Below, one piece after another: positions 1 through 5,182 of a stretch of DNA of 6,510 nt (its first letter is position 1; every line of letters begins with the position of its first letter). A program made the position numbers and the translations under genes. The DNA comes from Acidimicrobiales bacterium (lineage in GTDB: Bacteria; Actinomycetota; Acidimicrobiia; Acidimicrobiales; SZUA-35). The notes beneath the pieces were generated by a model. The model saw nothing but the letters and a program-made list of their open reading frames with translations. It did no database searches and was not told the origin of the DNA. Location: assembly GCA_024641625.1 (NCBI GenBank), contig JAHECQ010000226.1, positions 1-6,510 on the forward strand. Direction: 5' to 3'.

Positions 1-1463
1 GCGGTTTCGGGGAACAGGGTCACCACCAGGATCAGCACCACCAGAGGTCCGATGAGCAGGAGTGCGATTCCCGGTCCGAGGCGGCCCCAGCGGTTCGAGA
101 GTTCCCCGGCGAAAATGAGTCCGAGCGCGCTCCCGGTCACCATGATGCCGTCGAGCCATCCTCCGACCTTCGCGCGGGCGCGCGTGGGAAACAGCTCGGT
201 CTGGTAGCCCCGCATCGCGGTGTAGGCCGCGGTGAGGAACCATCCTCCGATCATGGCGGTGATCCACAACCGGGCTCCGTCGGAGAAGTAGACGGCTGCG
301 CTGGCGGTGGCACCGAACATCAAACCGATGGCGGCGACAGGTCGCCGTCCGAAGCGGTCTGCCAGATAGCCGGCTCCGAGGACGAAGATGGCGATGGGCG
401 AGAACACCAGGAGTCGGAAGGCGGTGATGCGGGCGGCCGAGTAGTCCAGCTCGTTGCTGAGATACTCGTTCATGAACTGCGAGCTGGGGGCGAGGAACAG
501 CGCCGAGGCGAATGACGCGACCGCCAACAACGTGAACCACTTCCGGTTGATGGTGGCCGGCGCCTGGTGCGCGGTTGCTGCACCGAAGCGTCGGGTCTCG
601 GGCAGATTGCGCCCGGCCCACCACAGAACAGGCAGCGAGAGCAGCGGAACGAGGTAGATCAGGCGCCAACCGCGCAGCGACAGATCCGACACGGGCAGCA
701 CCCACACGACCATGCTTGCTCCCAGCCCGGTCGAGAGGGTGATCAGCCCGATGCTGCGAGAACGGATCGCCGCCGGTACTTCCTCGGTGGCCGCCAGGGT
801 GATGAGGGTCAGCAGGCCGGTTGCCAGCCCCCGAGCGAGCGCCTGGGAGATCCCCAGGCTCAGCATGCCAGTCGAGAACGCCCCGAGCGCAGTGAGGAGC
901 ACCGACACCACGGTGAACCAGATCAGCAACGGCCGACGGCCGACACGGTCCGCCAGCCGGAGAAAGATCACGCTCAGCAGCACGCCGGTACGCACTCCGG
1001 CGAGGGTCCACCCCTGGTCGGCATCATCGGCGCCGAACTCGCGAGTGGCGAACGTGATGGTCTGCCCGATCACGACGCCCAAGTAGCCGACCACGACGCT
1101 GATGACGGCAATGACCGACAACAGCGTTGTCGTCTGAGCAGGGATCACCTCGAGCCCCCACCACCATCGCTTTCTCGGCGTGCGGTCGGTGTCGGCCAGG
1201 GCCCGCTTCATGAGCGAGACGAACAGTGGGCTCCAGACCGGAATGGCGAGGGTGAAGACCGTTTGTTCGCTGACCAGGACGCGTCCATCGAGGTCGGGAT
1301 CGCTGTCGATCCGGAGGGTGCGTTCGTAGCGAGCGAACGGGCCTTCGTGCTGCACCCAGCGGTGCTCACCCGCCGCCTGCTCGATCAGCAGATCCCGCCG
1401 AGGTCGGCGGAGATCGCTGAGCTGGCCCGCGTCGACTCGATGTGCGCGACGAACAGTGGTCAC
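1..1463 (-). CDS. MFS transporter with soluble N-terminal extension (3' end beyond window)
   Basis: This is a major facilitator superfamily secondary transporter of the inner membrane, most like the sugar-porter/MHS branch; the substrate is unknown. I translated 487 codons by hand with no stop. Residues 1-110 are mostly hydrophilic (an extension). About twelve helices follow from residue 111 to about 484, the last ending in FPET just before the window edge, so only a short tail is missing. Family motifs seen are LADRVGRRP at 170-178, its second-half counterpart LADRFGRRP at 367-375, EEVPAAIRSR after helix 4 (227-236), LPET at 287-290 and ELFPTRAR after helix 10 (423-430). The GTG start overlaps the stop of the upstream small gene (GTGA), implying translational coupling. 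An in-frame ATG at residue 85 (position 1211) is a possible shorter start. I prefer GTG because the frame upstream reads as ordinary protein and ends exactly at the overlap. Confidence 0.87.
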   Translation of the reverse strand, partial: MTTVRRAHRVDAGQLSDLRRPRRDLLIEQAAGEHRWVQHEGPFARYERTLRIDSDPDLDGRVLVSEQTVFTLAIPVWSPLFVSLMKRALADTDRTPRKRWWWGLEVIPAQTTTLLSVIAVISVVVGYLGVVIGQTITFATREFGADDADQGWTLAGVRTGVLLSVIFLRLADRVGRRPLLIWFTVVSVLLTALGAFSTGMLSLGISQALARGLATGLLTLITLAATEEVPAAIRSRSIGLITLSTGLGASMVVWVLPVSDLSLRGWRLIYLVPLLSLPVLWWAGRNLPETRRFGAATAHQAPATINRKWFTLLAVASFASALFLAPSSQFMNEYLSNELDYSAARITAFRLLVFSPIAIFVLGAGYLADRFGRRPVAAIGLMFGATASAAVYFSDGARLWITAMIGGWFLTAAYTAMRGYQTELFPTRARAKVGGWLDGIMVTGSALGLIFAGELSNRWGRLGPGIALLLIGPLVVLILVVTLFPET

Positions 1464-1681
1464 GCGTCGTGGTGACCGATGCTGTCGGGGTTGGGGTTGT
1501 CCGGCGCAGCGGCGGGAGGACCTGCCGCTGCGGACTCCTCCTGTTCGACGGCCTCGTTCAGCTTGGCCGTCACCCGACGATTGGCGAACACCAGCAGGCC
1601 TGCGATGATGCCCAACGGCGCGGCGACCAGGAGCAATTCGTCCCATCCGCCTTGATGGGCCAGGAGCTCTGCGGGGTTCAC
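1460..1681 (-). CDS. small single-helix membrane protein, function unknown
   Basis: This 73-residue protein has a GTG start (reads MNPAELLAHQGGWDELLL). One hydrophobic helix lies at about residues 16-33 (LLLVAAPLGIIAGLLVFA), followed by a basic ANRRVTAK stretch. The C-terminal 30 residues are acidic then Ala/Pro-rich and probably disordered. The basic flank after the helix predicts a cytoplasmic C-terminus by the positive-inside rule. It is the first gene of a two-gene minus-strand unit: its TGA overlaps the GTG of the MFS transporter. It starts 56 nt from the divergent Nfu-domain gene. I do not recognise a named family; the short N-terminus with HQGGWDE resembles small conserved actinobacterial membrane proteins I cannot name. 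It could be an accessory subunit of the transporter or an unrelated small protein. The clean coupling and membrane topology support it being real. Confidence 0.7.
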   Translation of the reverse strand: MNPAELLAHQGGWDELLLVAAPLGIIAGLLVFANRRVTAKLNEAVEQEESAAAGPPAAAPDNPNPDSIGHHDA

Positions 1682-1705
1682 GTTCTCAGGCTAGAGCGAT
1701 ACCGT
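1677..1705 (+). promoter_or_regulatory. candidate promoter for the Nfu/MeaB gene pair
   Basis: TTCACG (1677-1682) and TACCGT (1700-1705) lie 17 bp apart, the usual sigma-70-type spacing, and would start transcription near 1712, about 25 nt before the ATG at 1738. The -35 overlaps the first codons of the divergent small membrane protein gene, so the two promoters would share the same 56-bp gap. The match to consensus is partial. Confidence 0.3.
1688..1693 (-). promoter_or_regulatory. candidate -10 box, leaderless start of small membrane protein gene
   Basis: On the minus strand TAGCCT (a TANNNT box) is followed by six bases, GAGAAC, and then the GTG start. That spacing would put the transcript start at or next to the start codon. 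No convincing -35 is visible, and GAGAAC is a poor Shine-Dalgarno sequence, which also favours a leaderless mRNA. Inference from spacing only. Confidence 0.3.
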
Positions 1706-1737
1706 GGAGAGACGGTTCCGATCGAAAGAGCCAGGAC

Positions 1738-2187
1738 ATGTCCTACAGTCATGAGCGCCCGCCAATGCGGGATGGGTCACCGGCATCACCCACGGTCAGC
1801 GGCGCGTCGACCTCCGGCCGAGCCAAGGTGTCGCCGGTCGGTGACGAGTCGTTCGTCGCCGAGACCTCTGGTGCGCCCGCAACGCAAGATCGGTCGTCGG
1901 CTGGTGGTCAGGAGTCCTTCGAGAACCGGGTGGCGAAGGTGATCGAGATCATTCGACCCGCCATCCAGGCTGATGATGGCGACATCTTCCTGCGCGGCGT
2001 CCGGGAGGACACCGGACTGGTCGAAGTCGAACTGGTTGGTGCGTGCGTGACGTGTCCCGCGTCGACTGCGACCCTCAAGGACGGTCTCGAGCGCATCCTG
2101 AAGCAACGAGTCGAGGGAGTCACGGGTGTGATCCATGTCGGCGAGGCGTTGGTCGGTGCCGACGGGGGCACGAGGGTATTTCTTTGA
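1738..2187 (+). CDS. Nfu-type Fe-S cluster scaffold/carrier (NifU C-terminal domain)
   Basis: This 149-residue cytoplasmic protein has one NifU C-terminal (Nfu) domain at about residues 61-140. The hallmark is GACVTCPAST, a CxxC pair at Cys103 and Cys106, followed by TLKDGLERIL, the conserved helix after it. In this family two subunits bridge a 4Fe-4S cluster through these cysteines and pass it to apo-enzymes. The first 58 residues are rich in Ser, Gly, Pro and Ala with no sign of fold or of the NifU N-terminal scaffold domain, so this is an Nfu-like protein and not full NifU. ATG 1738 is chosen as the first start, with a weak AAGAG at 1726-1730; an ATG at 1765 (residue 10) is an alternative. 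Its TGA overlaps the TTG of the next gene, so it is probably co-translated with MeaB. The domain call is firm; the client proteins are unknown. Confidence 0.9.
   Translation: MSYSHERPPMRDGSPASPTVSGASTSGRAKVSPVGDESFVAETSGAPATQDRSSAGGQESFENRVAKVIEIIRPAIQADDGDIFLRGVREDTGLVEVELVGACVTCPASTATLKDGLERILKQRVEGVTGVIHVGEALVGADGGTRVFL
2172..2186 (+). promoter_or_regulatory. Shine-Dalgarno and TTG start for meaB
   Basis: GAGGG at 2172-2176 sits 7 nt before TTG 2184-2186, inside the last codons of the Nfu gene. The TTG overlaps the Nfu stop codon (TTGA). This fixes the start of the GTPase, because the open frame itself extends further upstream through an out-of-frame reading of the Nfu gene. Confidence 0.65.
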
Positions 2188-3149
2188 GTCGCAACGACGT
2201 GGCCCAAATGTACGCCGCTGCGAAGCAAGGGCATCGACCTTCACTGGCACGGTTGCTGTCTCTCGTCGAGCGCGGCGGTGCCCCAGCCCGAGCAGTCGGG
2301 GCGTTGGCCCATCGAGAAGCCGGGCGGGGCTATGTCATCGGACTCACCGGTGCCCCGGGAGCCGGCAAGTCGACGCTCACCTCGGCGCTGGTCAAGACCA
2401 TGAAGGCCGACGGCCTGAACATCGGGGTGCTGGCCATCGATCCGTCGTCGCCGTTCACCGGTGGTGCCATTCTCGGCGACCGGGTTCGTATGCAGGAACA
2501 CGCGCTCGATGACGGCATCTTCATTCGTTCGATGGCCACCCGGGGTCACCTCGGGGGTCTGGCCCTCGCCACCCCGGAGGCCGTTCGCCTGCTCGAGGCG
2601 ACCGGGCGGGACTATGTCGTGGTCGAAACCGTGGGCGTGGGCCAAGTCGAGGTCGAGATCGCCGGTGCTGCAGATACCACCGTGGTCGTCGTGAACCCTG
2701 GTTGGGGTGATGCGGTGCAGGCCAACAAGGCCGGCCTGATGGAGATTGCTGACGTCTTCGTCATCAACAAGGCGGACCGGGCAGGTACCGATGACACCCG
2801 GCGTGACCTCGAGTACATGCTCGATCTCTCGGGTGGGTACCACCCATCCGATGACGGAACACCGGTCTGGCGCCCACCGGTGCTCACCTCGGTGGCGACC
2901 GATGGCCGAGGTCTCGACGAGCTCTGGGCCTCCATTCGTGATCATCGCGCCCATCTGGAGGCCACCGGCGAACTCGCCGAGCGGCGGCGTCGCCGGTCGG
3001 AGGACGAGCTCAGTCACATCGTCACCGAACAGCTCGAGCAGCGAGCCCGCGAGCTACGGACCACCGAAGGCTGGCGGGCTCTGGTCGCTCAGGTAGAGGA
3101 TCGCGAGGTTGATCCCTGGGCTGCGGTTTCCAGGCTCCTGGCCGACTGA
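2184..3149 (+). CDS. meaB: MeaB/ArgK-family G3E P-loop GTPase
   Basis: This is a GTPase chaperone of the MeaB/ArgK (bacterial MMAA) family. In characterised members it gates cobalamin loading and protects a B12-dependent acyl-CoA mutase such as methylmalonyl-CoA mutase. The 321-residue length is typical. Motifs, counted from the TTG, are Walker A GAPGAGKS at 56-63, IDPSSPFTGGAILGDR at 85-100, the family block FIRSMATRGHLGGLA at 113-127, ETVGVGQ (switch region) at 148-154, NPGWGD at 171-176 and the G-specificity motif NKAD at 195-198. The C-terminal third, from about 245, is the charged helical arm used for dimerisation. TTG is chosen for its good ribosome site and because the family usually begins MSRNDV-like here; GTG 2199 and ATG 2208 are alternatives. 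No mutase gene lies in the window, so the partner must be elsewhere. The older ArgK name (arginine transport kinase) is not supported by sequence. Confidence 0.93.
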   Translation: MSRNDVAQMYAAAKQGHRPSLARLLSLVERGGAPARAVGALAHREAGRGYVIGLTGAPGAGKSTLTSALVKTMKADGLNIGVLAIDPSSPFTGGAILGDRVRMQEHALDDGIFIRSMATRGHLGGLALATPEAVRLLEATGRDYVVVETVGVGQVEVEIAGAADTTVVVVNPGWGDAVQANKAGLMEIADVFVINKADRAGTDDTRRDLEYMLDLSGGYHPSDDGTPVWRPPVLTSVATDGRGLDELWASIRDHRAHLEATGELAERRRRRSEDELSHIVTEQLEQRARELRTTEGWRALVAQVEDREVDPWAAVSRLLAD

Positions 3150-3165
3150 GATTCTGCCGACTGAG
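3141..3165 (+). repeat. 15-bp-spaced direct repeat duplicating the meaB stop
   Basis: GCCGACTGAG occurs at 3141-3150 and again at 3156-3165, exactly 15 bp apart. Because the shift is a multiple of three, the second copy repeats the final Ala? -Asp-stop codons in frame (GCC GAC TGA GAT TCT GCC GAC TGA), giving a back-up stop. It looks like a small tandem duplication at the gene end. Confidence 0.6.
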
Positions 3166-3196
3166 GGCCTGGTGACTGGAGGACCTCGCCTCCCAT

Positions 3197-3246
3197 CAAC
3201 TGCGTGCAGTGGACTGTGCTGGCGAGGCACGGGCTGCACGCAGTTG
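3197..3246. terminator. large inverted repeat between convergent meaB and mscL
   Basis: CAACTGCGTGCAG (3197-3209) and CTGCACGCAGTTG (3234-3246) are perfect 13-bp inverted arms around a 24-nt loop. The loop holds a nested GTGC/GCAC pair. Beyond a wobble and one mismatch, the outer flank pairs further (CCC with GGG). It ends 10 bp before the mscL stop and begins 47 bp after the meaB stop, the right place for a bidirectional terminator. There is no T-run on either strand, so it would be a hairpin of the non-canonical type common in GC-rich actinomycetes. A protein-binding site is the alternative. Confidence 0.6.
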
Positions 3247-3256
3247 GCGGGGGATG

Positions 3257-3652
3257 TCAGCGCTTGAGTGAGTCGCGAATCTCGGTGAGGAGATCGATCT
3301 CGCTCGGACCGGCTTCCGCGACCTCCGGCTTGGTCGCCCGGTTGTATGCCTTGACCATCACGAAGATGACCAGCGCGATGAGGACGAACGACACCACGGT
3401 GTTGATCCAGGCGCCATAGCGGATGGCTGCCTGGGCACAGTTGAGCCCGTCCGCGTCGCAGACTTCGTCGCCACCGAGGGTGATCTGGAGAGAGGAAAAG
3501 TCGGGCTGGCCGAAGATGCGGCCGACGATCGGCATGATGATGTCGGCGACCAATGAGTCGACGACTGGCTTGAAGGCCAAGGCCATGATGAGGCCCACCG
3601 CGGCTTCGAACACCCCGCCCTTGTTGATGAAGTCCCTGAATTCCTTGAGCAC
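3257..3652 (-). CDS. mscL: large-conductance mechanosensitive channel MscL
   Basis: MscL is the homopentameric inner-membrane channel that opens under high membrane tension and releases solutes during hypo-osmotic shock. The protein has 131 residues, the usual length. It begins MLKEFRDFINKGGVFEAAVG, with an N-terminal amphipathic helix and then helix TM1 to about residue 41 (LIMALAFKPVVDSLVADIIM). An extracellular loop spans about 45-78, TM2 covers about 80-102 (INTVVSFVLIALVIFVMVKA), and the cytoplasmic bundle helix is EIDLLTEIRDSLKR at 118-131. Start: the open frame reaches 3727, but GTG 3652 matches the family N-terminus and has the ribosome site AAGGGAG at 3665-3659. Odd point: the loop carries two cysteines, Cys65 and Cys72 (DEVCDADGLNCAQ). 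It stands alone, convergent with meaB and divergent from the rhomboid gene. Confidence 0.95.
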   Translation of the reverse strand: MLKEFRDFINKGGVFEAAVGLIMALAFKPVVDSLVADIIMPIVGRIFGQPDFSSLQITLGGDEVCDADGLNCAQAAIRYGAWINTVVSFVLIALVIFVMVKAYNRATKPEVAEAGPSEIDLLTEIRDSLKR

Positions 3653-3658
3653 TGCAGT

Positions 3659-3665
3659 CTCCCTT
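3659..3665 (-). promoter_or_regulatory. Shine-Dalgarno of mscL
   Basis: On the minus strand AAGGGAG ends 6 nt before GTG 3652. It is the strongest ribosome site in the window and settles the mscL start against the upstream ATG at 3727. It also shows that this mRNA has a leader, unlike several neighbours. Confidence 0.7.
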
Positions 3666-3786
3666 CGACGTGGGCGGTTGCCCGATTGACTGTTCCCCTG
3701 ATACCAGTGTGTAGGAGCATCCCACACCGGTGAGCCCCAGCCGGTCAGAAACCTCTACCCGGGCCGAAATACGTCCCGCGTCGGGG

Positions 3787-3792
3787 TACCTT
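3787..3792 (+). promoter_or_regulatory. candidate -10 box, leaderless start of rhomboid gene
   Basis: TACCTT (TANNNT) is followed by 8 bases and then ATG 3801, and no Shine-Dalgarno sequence is visible. This fits transcription starting at or just before the start codon. No clear -35 is seen. It also favours ATG 3801 over the TTG at 3792, which would lie inside the box. The 148-bp gap back to mscL holds only this box, the mscL ribosome site and a few short inverted repeats. Confidence 0.3.
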
Positions 3793-3800
3793 TGGCCTTC

Positions 3801-4640
3801 ATGATCTCCGACGATGCGGTCTGCTATCGCCACCCGAATACGCCGGCTGCCGTCGGCTGCCAGCGCTGCGAACGTCCGATCTGCGCTCGTTGCATGACGA
3901 CGGCTCCGGTCGGGTCCCATTGCCCGGAGTGCACCAAGTCGAGGGGTCAGAAGGTGTACCGAGCCAATGATCTCCAGAGCGACGCCAGGCTGGTCAAGGG
4001 CCTGATCGCGGTCTCGGTCATCGTGTTCGTGGCTCAGCTCGTCTCGGGGAGTGGACGAGCTACCCAGGGCGACGTGTTCTACCGGGGCGTCCTCTTCGGG
4101 CCCCTGGTGGCCGATGGCGAGGTTTGGCGTATCGTCACCTCGGGCTTCCTGCATCTCGACCCGATCCACATCGCCTTCAACATGTACGCCCTGTACATCT
4201 TCGGTCCTCCCGTCGAGAAGGCATTGGGTGCGGTGAACACGCTTCTCATCTACGTGGGTGGCCTGCTCGGGGGAGCGGCCGCAGTGCTGATGTTCAATTT
4301 CGGCACGCCCACCGCCGGTGCGTCGGGGGCGGTGCTCGGTCTCGCCGGATCGTTGGCCGTTCTGTTCAAGCTCAACGGTGTCTCGCTGCGGCAATCGCGG
4401 TTGGGTGGTCTGTTCCTGCTCAACCTGGCCCTCCCGCTGTTCACCAACATCTCCTTCTGGGGCCATGCGGGCGGTATCGCCGGGGGCGCGCTGCTGACGC
4501 TGATCATCGTGCGCCGTTCGGGCTCTCGCCAACTTGCGGCCACCAGGGAATCCCAACTGGTCGCGGGAGCGGCGCTGGTTGCACTCGTGGTTGTCTGCGT
4601 CGCCGTGAGCCGTAACGCCGGACTCGTCACTTTGCTCTGA
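3801..4640 (+). CDS. rhomboid-family intramembrane serine protease with N-terminal zinc-binding segment
   Basis: The product is an integral membrane serine protease that cleaves helices within the bilayer; its substrates are unknown. There are 279 residues from ATG 3801. Residues 8-44 form a Cys/His cluster resembling a B-box/zinc ribbon: C8, H11, C20, C23, C28, C31, H40, C41 and C44 (CxxH, then CxxC repeats). Helices begin at about residue 66. Rhomboid signatures are GEVWRIVTSGFLH (106-118), HIAFNMYAL at 123-131 with His123 and Asn127, GASGAVLG at 173-180 with catalytic Ser175, and GHAGG at 221-225 with catalytic His222. A seventh hydrophobic segment lies at about 253-270, so the protein appears to be a 6+1 rhomboid. 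The catalytic pair is intact, so it should be active. The gene stands alone; its stop codon touches the 15-bp tandem array. TTG 3792 would add only three residues. Confidence 0.93.
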   Translation: MISDDAVCYRHPNTPAAVGCQRCERPICARCMTTAPVGSHCPECTKSRGQKVYRANDLQSDARLVKGLIAVSVIVFVAQLVSGSGRATQGDVFYRGVLFGPLVADGEVWRIVTSGFLHLDPIHIAFNMYALYIFGPPVEKALGAVNTLLIYVGGLLGGAAAVLMFNFGTPTAGASGAVLGLAGSLAVLFKLNGVSLRQSRLGGLFLLNLALPLFTNISFWGHAGGIAGGALLTLIIVRRSGSRQLAATRESQLVAGAALVALVVVCVAVSRNAGLVTLL

Positions 4641-4647
4641 TCAGAGC
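4634..4647. repeat. 14-bp perfect palindrome at rhomboid stop
   Basis: GCTCTGATCAGAGC reads the same on both strands. Its right half, GATCAGAGC, is the core of the adjacent 15-bp repeat, and its left half is the last coding bases of the rhomboid gene. In RNA the left half could pair with any of the repeat copies, giving a 9-bp stem with a variable loop, a possible terminator for the rhomboid transcript. Confidence 0.6.
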
Positions 4648-4713
4648 TGTGTCGATCAGAGCTGTGTCGATCAGAGCTGTGTCGATCAGAGCTGTGTCGA
4701 TCAGAGCTGCGAC
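4639..4713. repeat. 15-bp tandem repeat array, four perfect copies plus one degenerate
   Basis: GATCAGAGCTGTGTC repeats without gaps at 4639-4653, 4654-4668, 4669-4683 and 4684-4698. A fifth copy at 4699-4713 has two changes (GATCAGAGCTGCGAC) and forms the last codons of the SRPBCC gene. Read on the minus strand, every copy repeats CAG CTC TGA in the same frame, so the gene end is followed by four further in-frame stops. The array fills the whole gap between the convergent rhomboid and SRPBCC genes. The degenerate copy inside the gene is the likely ancestor of the others, which would have arisen by slippage. Confidence 0.9.
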
Positions 4714-5147
4714 GTCTCGAGCCGCGTCTTCAACCGTTTCAGGTTGCCGCGCCAGATCGCAGCGAGCACGTACTTGCCGAACCACTCGCCGATCTTGCCG
4801 CCGAGCCAGAGGGGAAAGGTCAGATCCTCGGCCCAACGGAACCTGGTCCTCGTCTCGCTCAGGGCCTCAAGGGTGAACTCGCCCCAGCCGGTGACGATAC
4901 CGGTGTGCCGCACGCCCATACGTCGCCCTGGTTCCCAGCTCGTGATCTCCATCACGTCGGTGAGCGAGATCGGCCCGACCTTGGTCAGACATTCGAAGGT
5001 GGTTCCGACGCCTTGGGTCTGCTCGGTGCGGAATGTGATGGACGCAGCATCGGCCATCCAAGAGGTGTGCGACTCGACGTCCTCGAGATCCTTCCAGACG
5101 TCGTCGATGGATCGTTCGATGATGGTGTCGACGTTGATACGGGCCAT
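4701..5147 (-). CDS. SRPBCC-family protein (polyketide cyclase/dehydrase-like)
   Basis: The product is 148 residues, cytoplasmic, with a START/SRPBCC-type helix-grip fold that usually encloses a hydrophobic ligand; ligand and role are unknown. Features typical of the family are the opening strand and helix MARINVDTIIERSIDDVWKDLEDVE with SHTSWMADAASITF (about 27-40), the central GVGTTFECLTKVG (46-58), ITSWEPGRRMGVR (68-80) and a long C-terminal helix with GNLKRLKTRLE (134-144) after FPLWLGGKIGEWFG. ATG 5147 is chosen because the family N-terminus begins there. The longer open frame to 5243 runs back through a palindrome and the methyltransferase end. It lies 25 nt after the methyltransferase stop on the same strand, so they may form an operon, although the palindrome between them could separate or regulate them. 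No ribosome site is visible. Confidence 0.85.
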   Translation of the reverse strand: MARINVDTIIERSIDDVWKDLEDVESHTSWMADAASITFRTEQTQGVGTTFECLTKVGPISLTDVMEITSWEPGRRMGVRHTGIVTGWGEFTLEALSETRTRFRWAEDLTFPLWLGGKIGEWFGKYVLAAIWRGNLKRLKTRLETSQL

Positions 5148-5152
5148 GATGC

Positions 5153-5182
5153 AGGTTACTGACCATCGATGGTCAGTAACCT
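5153..5182. promoter_or_regulatory. perfect 30-bp palindrome, candidate operator or hairpin
   Basis: The arm AGGTTACTGACCATC (5153-5167) is followed directly by its exact reverse complement (5168-5182), centred on ATCGAT. It covers the last codons and TGA of the methyltransferase gene and ends 5 nt before the SRPBCC ATG. On the minus strand its right arm contains TAACCT, a TANNNT box 5 nt before that ATG. The TTACTGACC...GGTCAGTAA symmetry resembles operators of TetR-type repressors. As RNA it would fold into a roughly 13-bp stem with a 4-nt loop. Whether it acts as operator or hairpin cannot be decided from sequence. Confidence 0.6.

Noticed and set aside
1218..1459. 12-bp direct repeat GACGAACAGTGG at 1218-1229 and 1448-1459
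   Set aside because: About one such 12-base match is expected by chance in a window of this length, and both copies lie in coding sequence.
567..1475. 302-codon open frame on the plus strand
   Set aside because: It is antisense to the MFS transporter, with a Gln/Arg/Asp-rich product and no hydrophobic core. The minus-strand frame has twelve helices and family motifs.
2043..2183. 47-residue N-terminal extension of MeaB to an upstream ATG
   Set aside because: It is an out-of-frame reading of the Nfu gene, Arg/Cys-rich and unlike the family. TTG 2184 has a ribosome site and matches the family start.
2241..3017. 258-codon minus-strand frame opposite meaB
   Set aside because: It is a shadow of meaB, which has all GTPase motifs on the plus strand.
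3653..3727. 25-residue N-terminal extension of MscL
   Set aside because: MscL begins almost directly with its amphipathic helix, and GTG 3652 follows a strong Shine-Dalgarno sequence.
3708..3728. Hairpin GTGTG-TA-GGA / TCC-CACAC between mscL and the rhomboid gene
   Set aside because: It is only 8 bp with a 2-nt bulge and a 3-nt loop, and shows no placement that favours a function over chance.
3054..4556. 500-codon open frame on the minus strand
   Set aside because: It runs antisense to the rhomboid gene and reads mscL in the wrong frame. Its product is Arg/Gly/His-rich with no domain, as expected of a shadow frame in GC-rich DNA.
4639..4713. CRISPR array
   Set aside because: The 15-bp units abut without spacers, so this is a plain tandem repeat.
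4627..4836. Small repeat protein with a TALID repeat (and its plus-strand mirror with SIRAV repeats)
   Set aside because: These frames are simply the 15-bp DNA array translated. The frame has no start signal and overlaps the SRPBCC gene out of frame.
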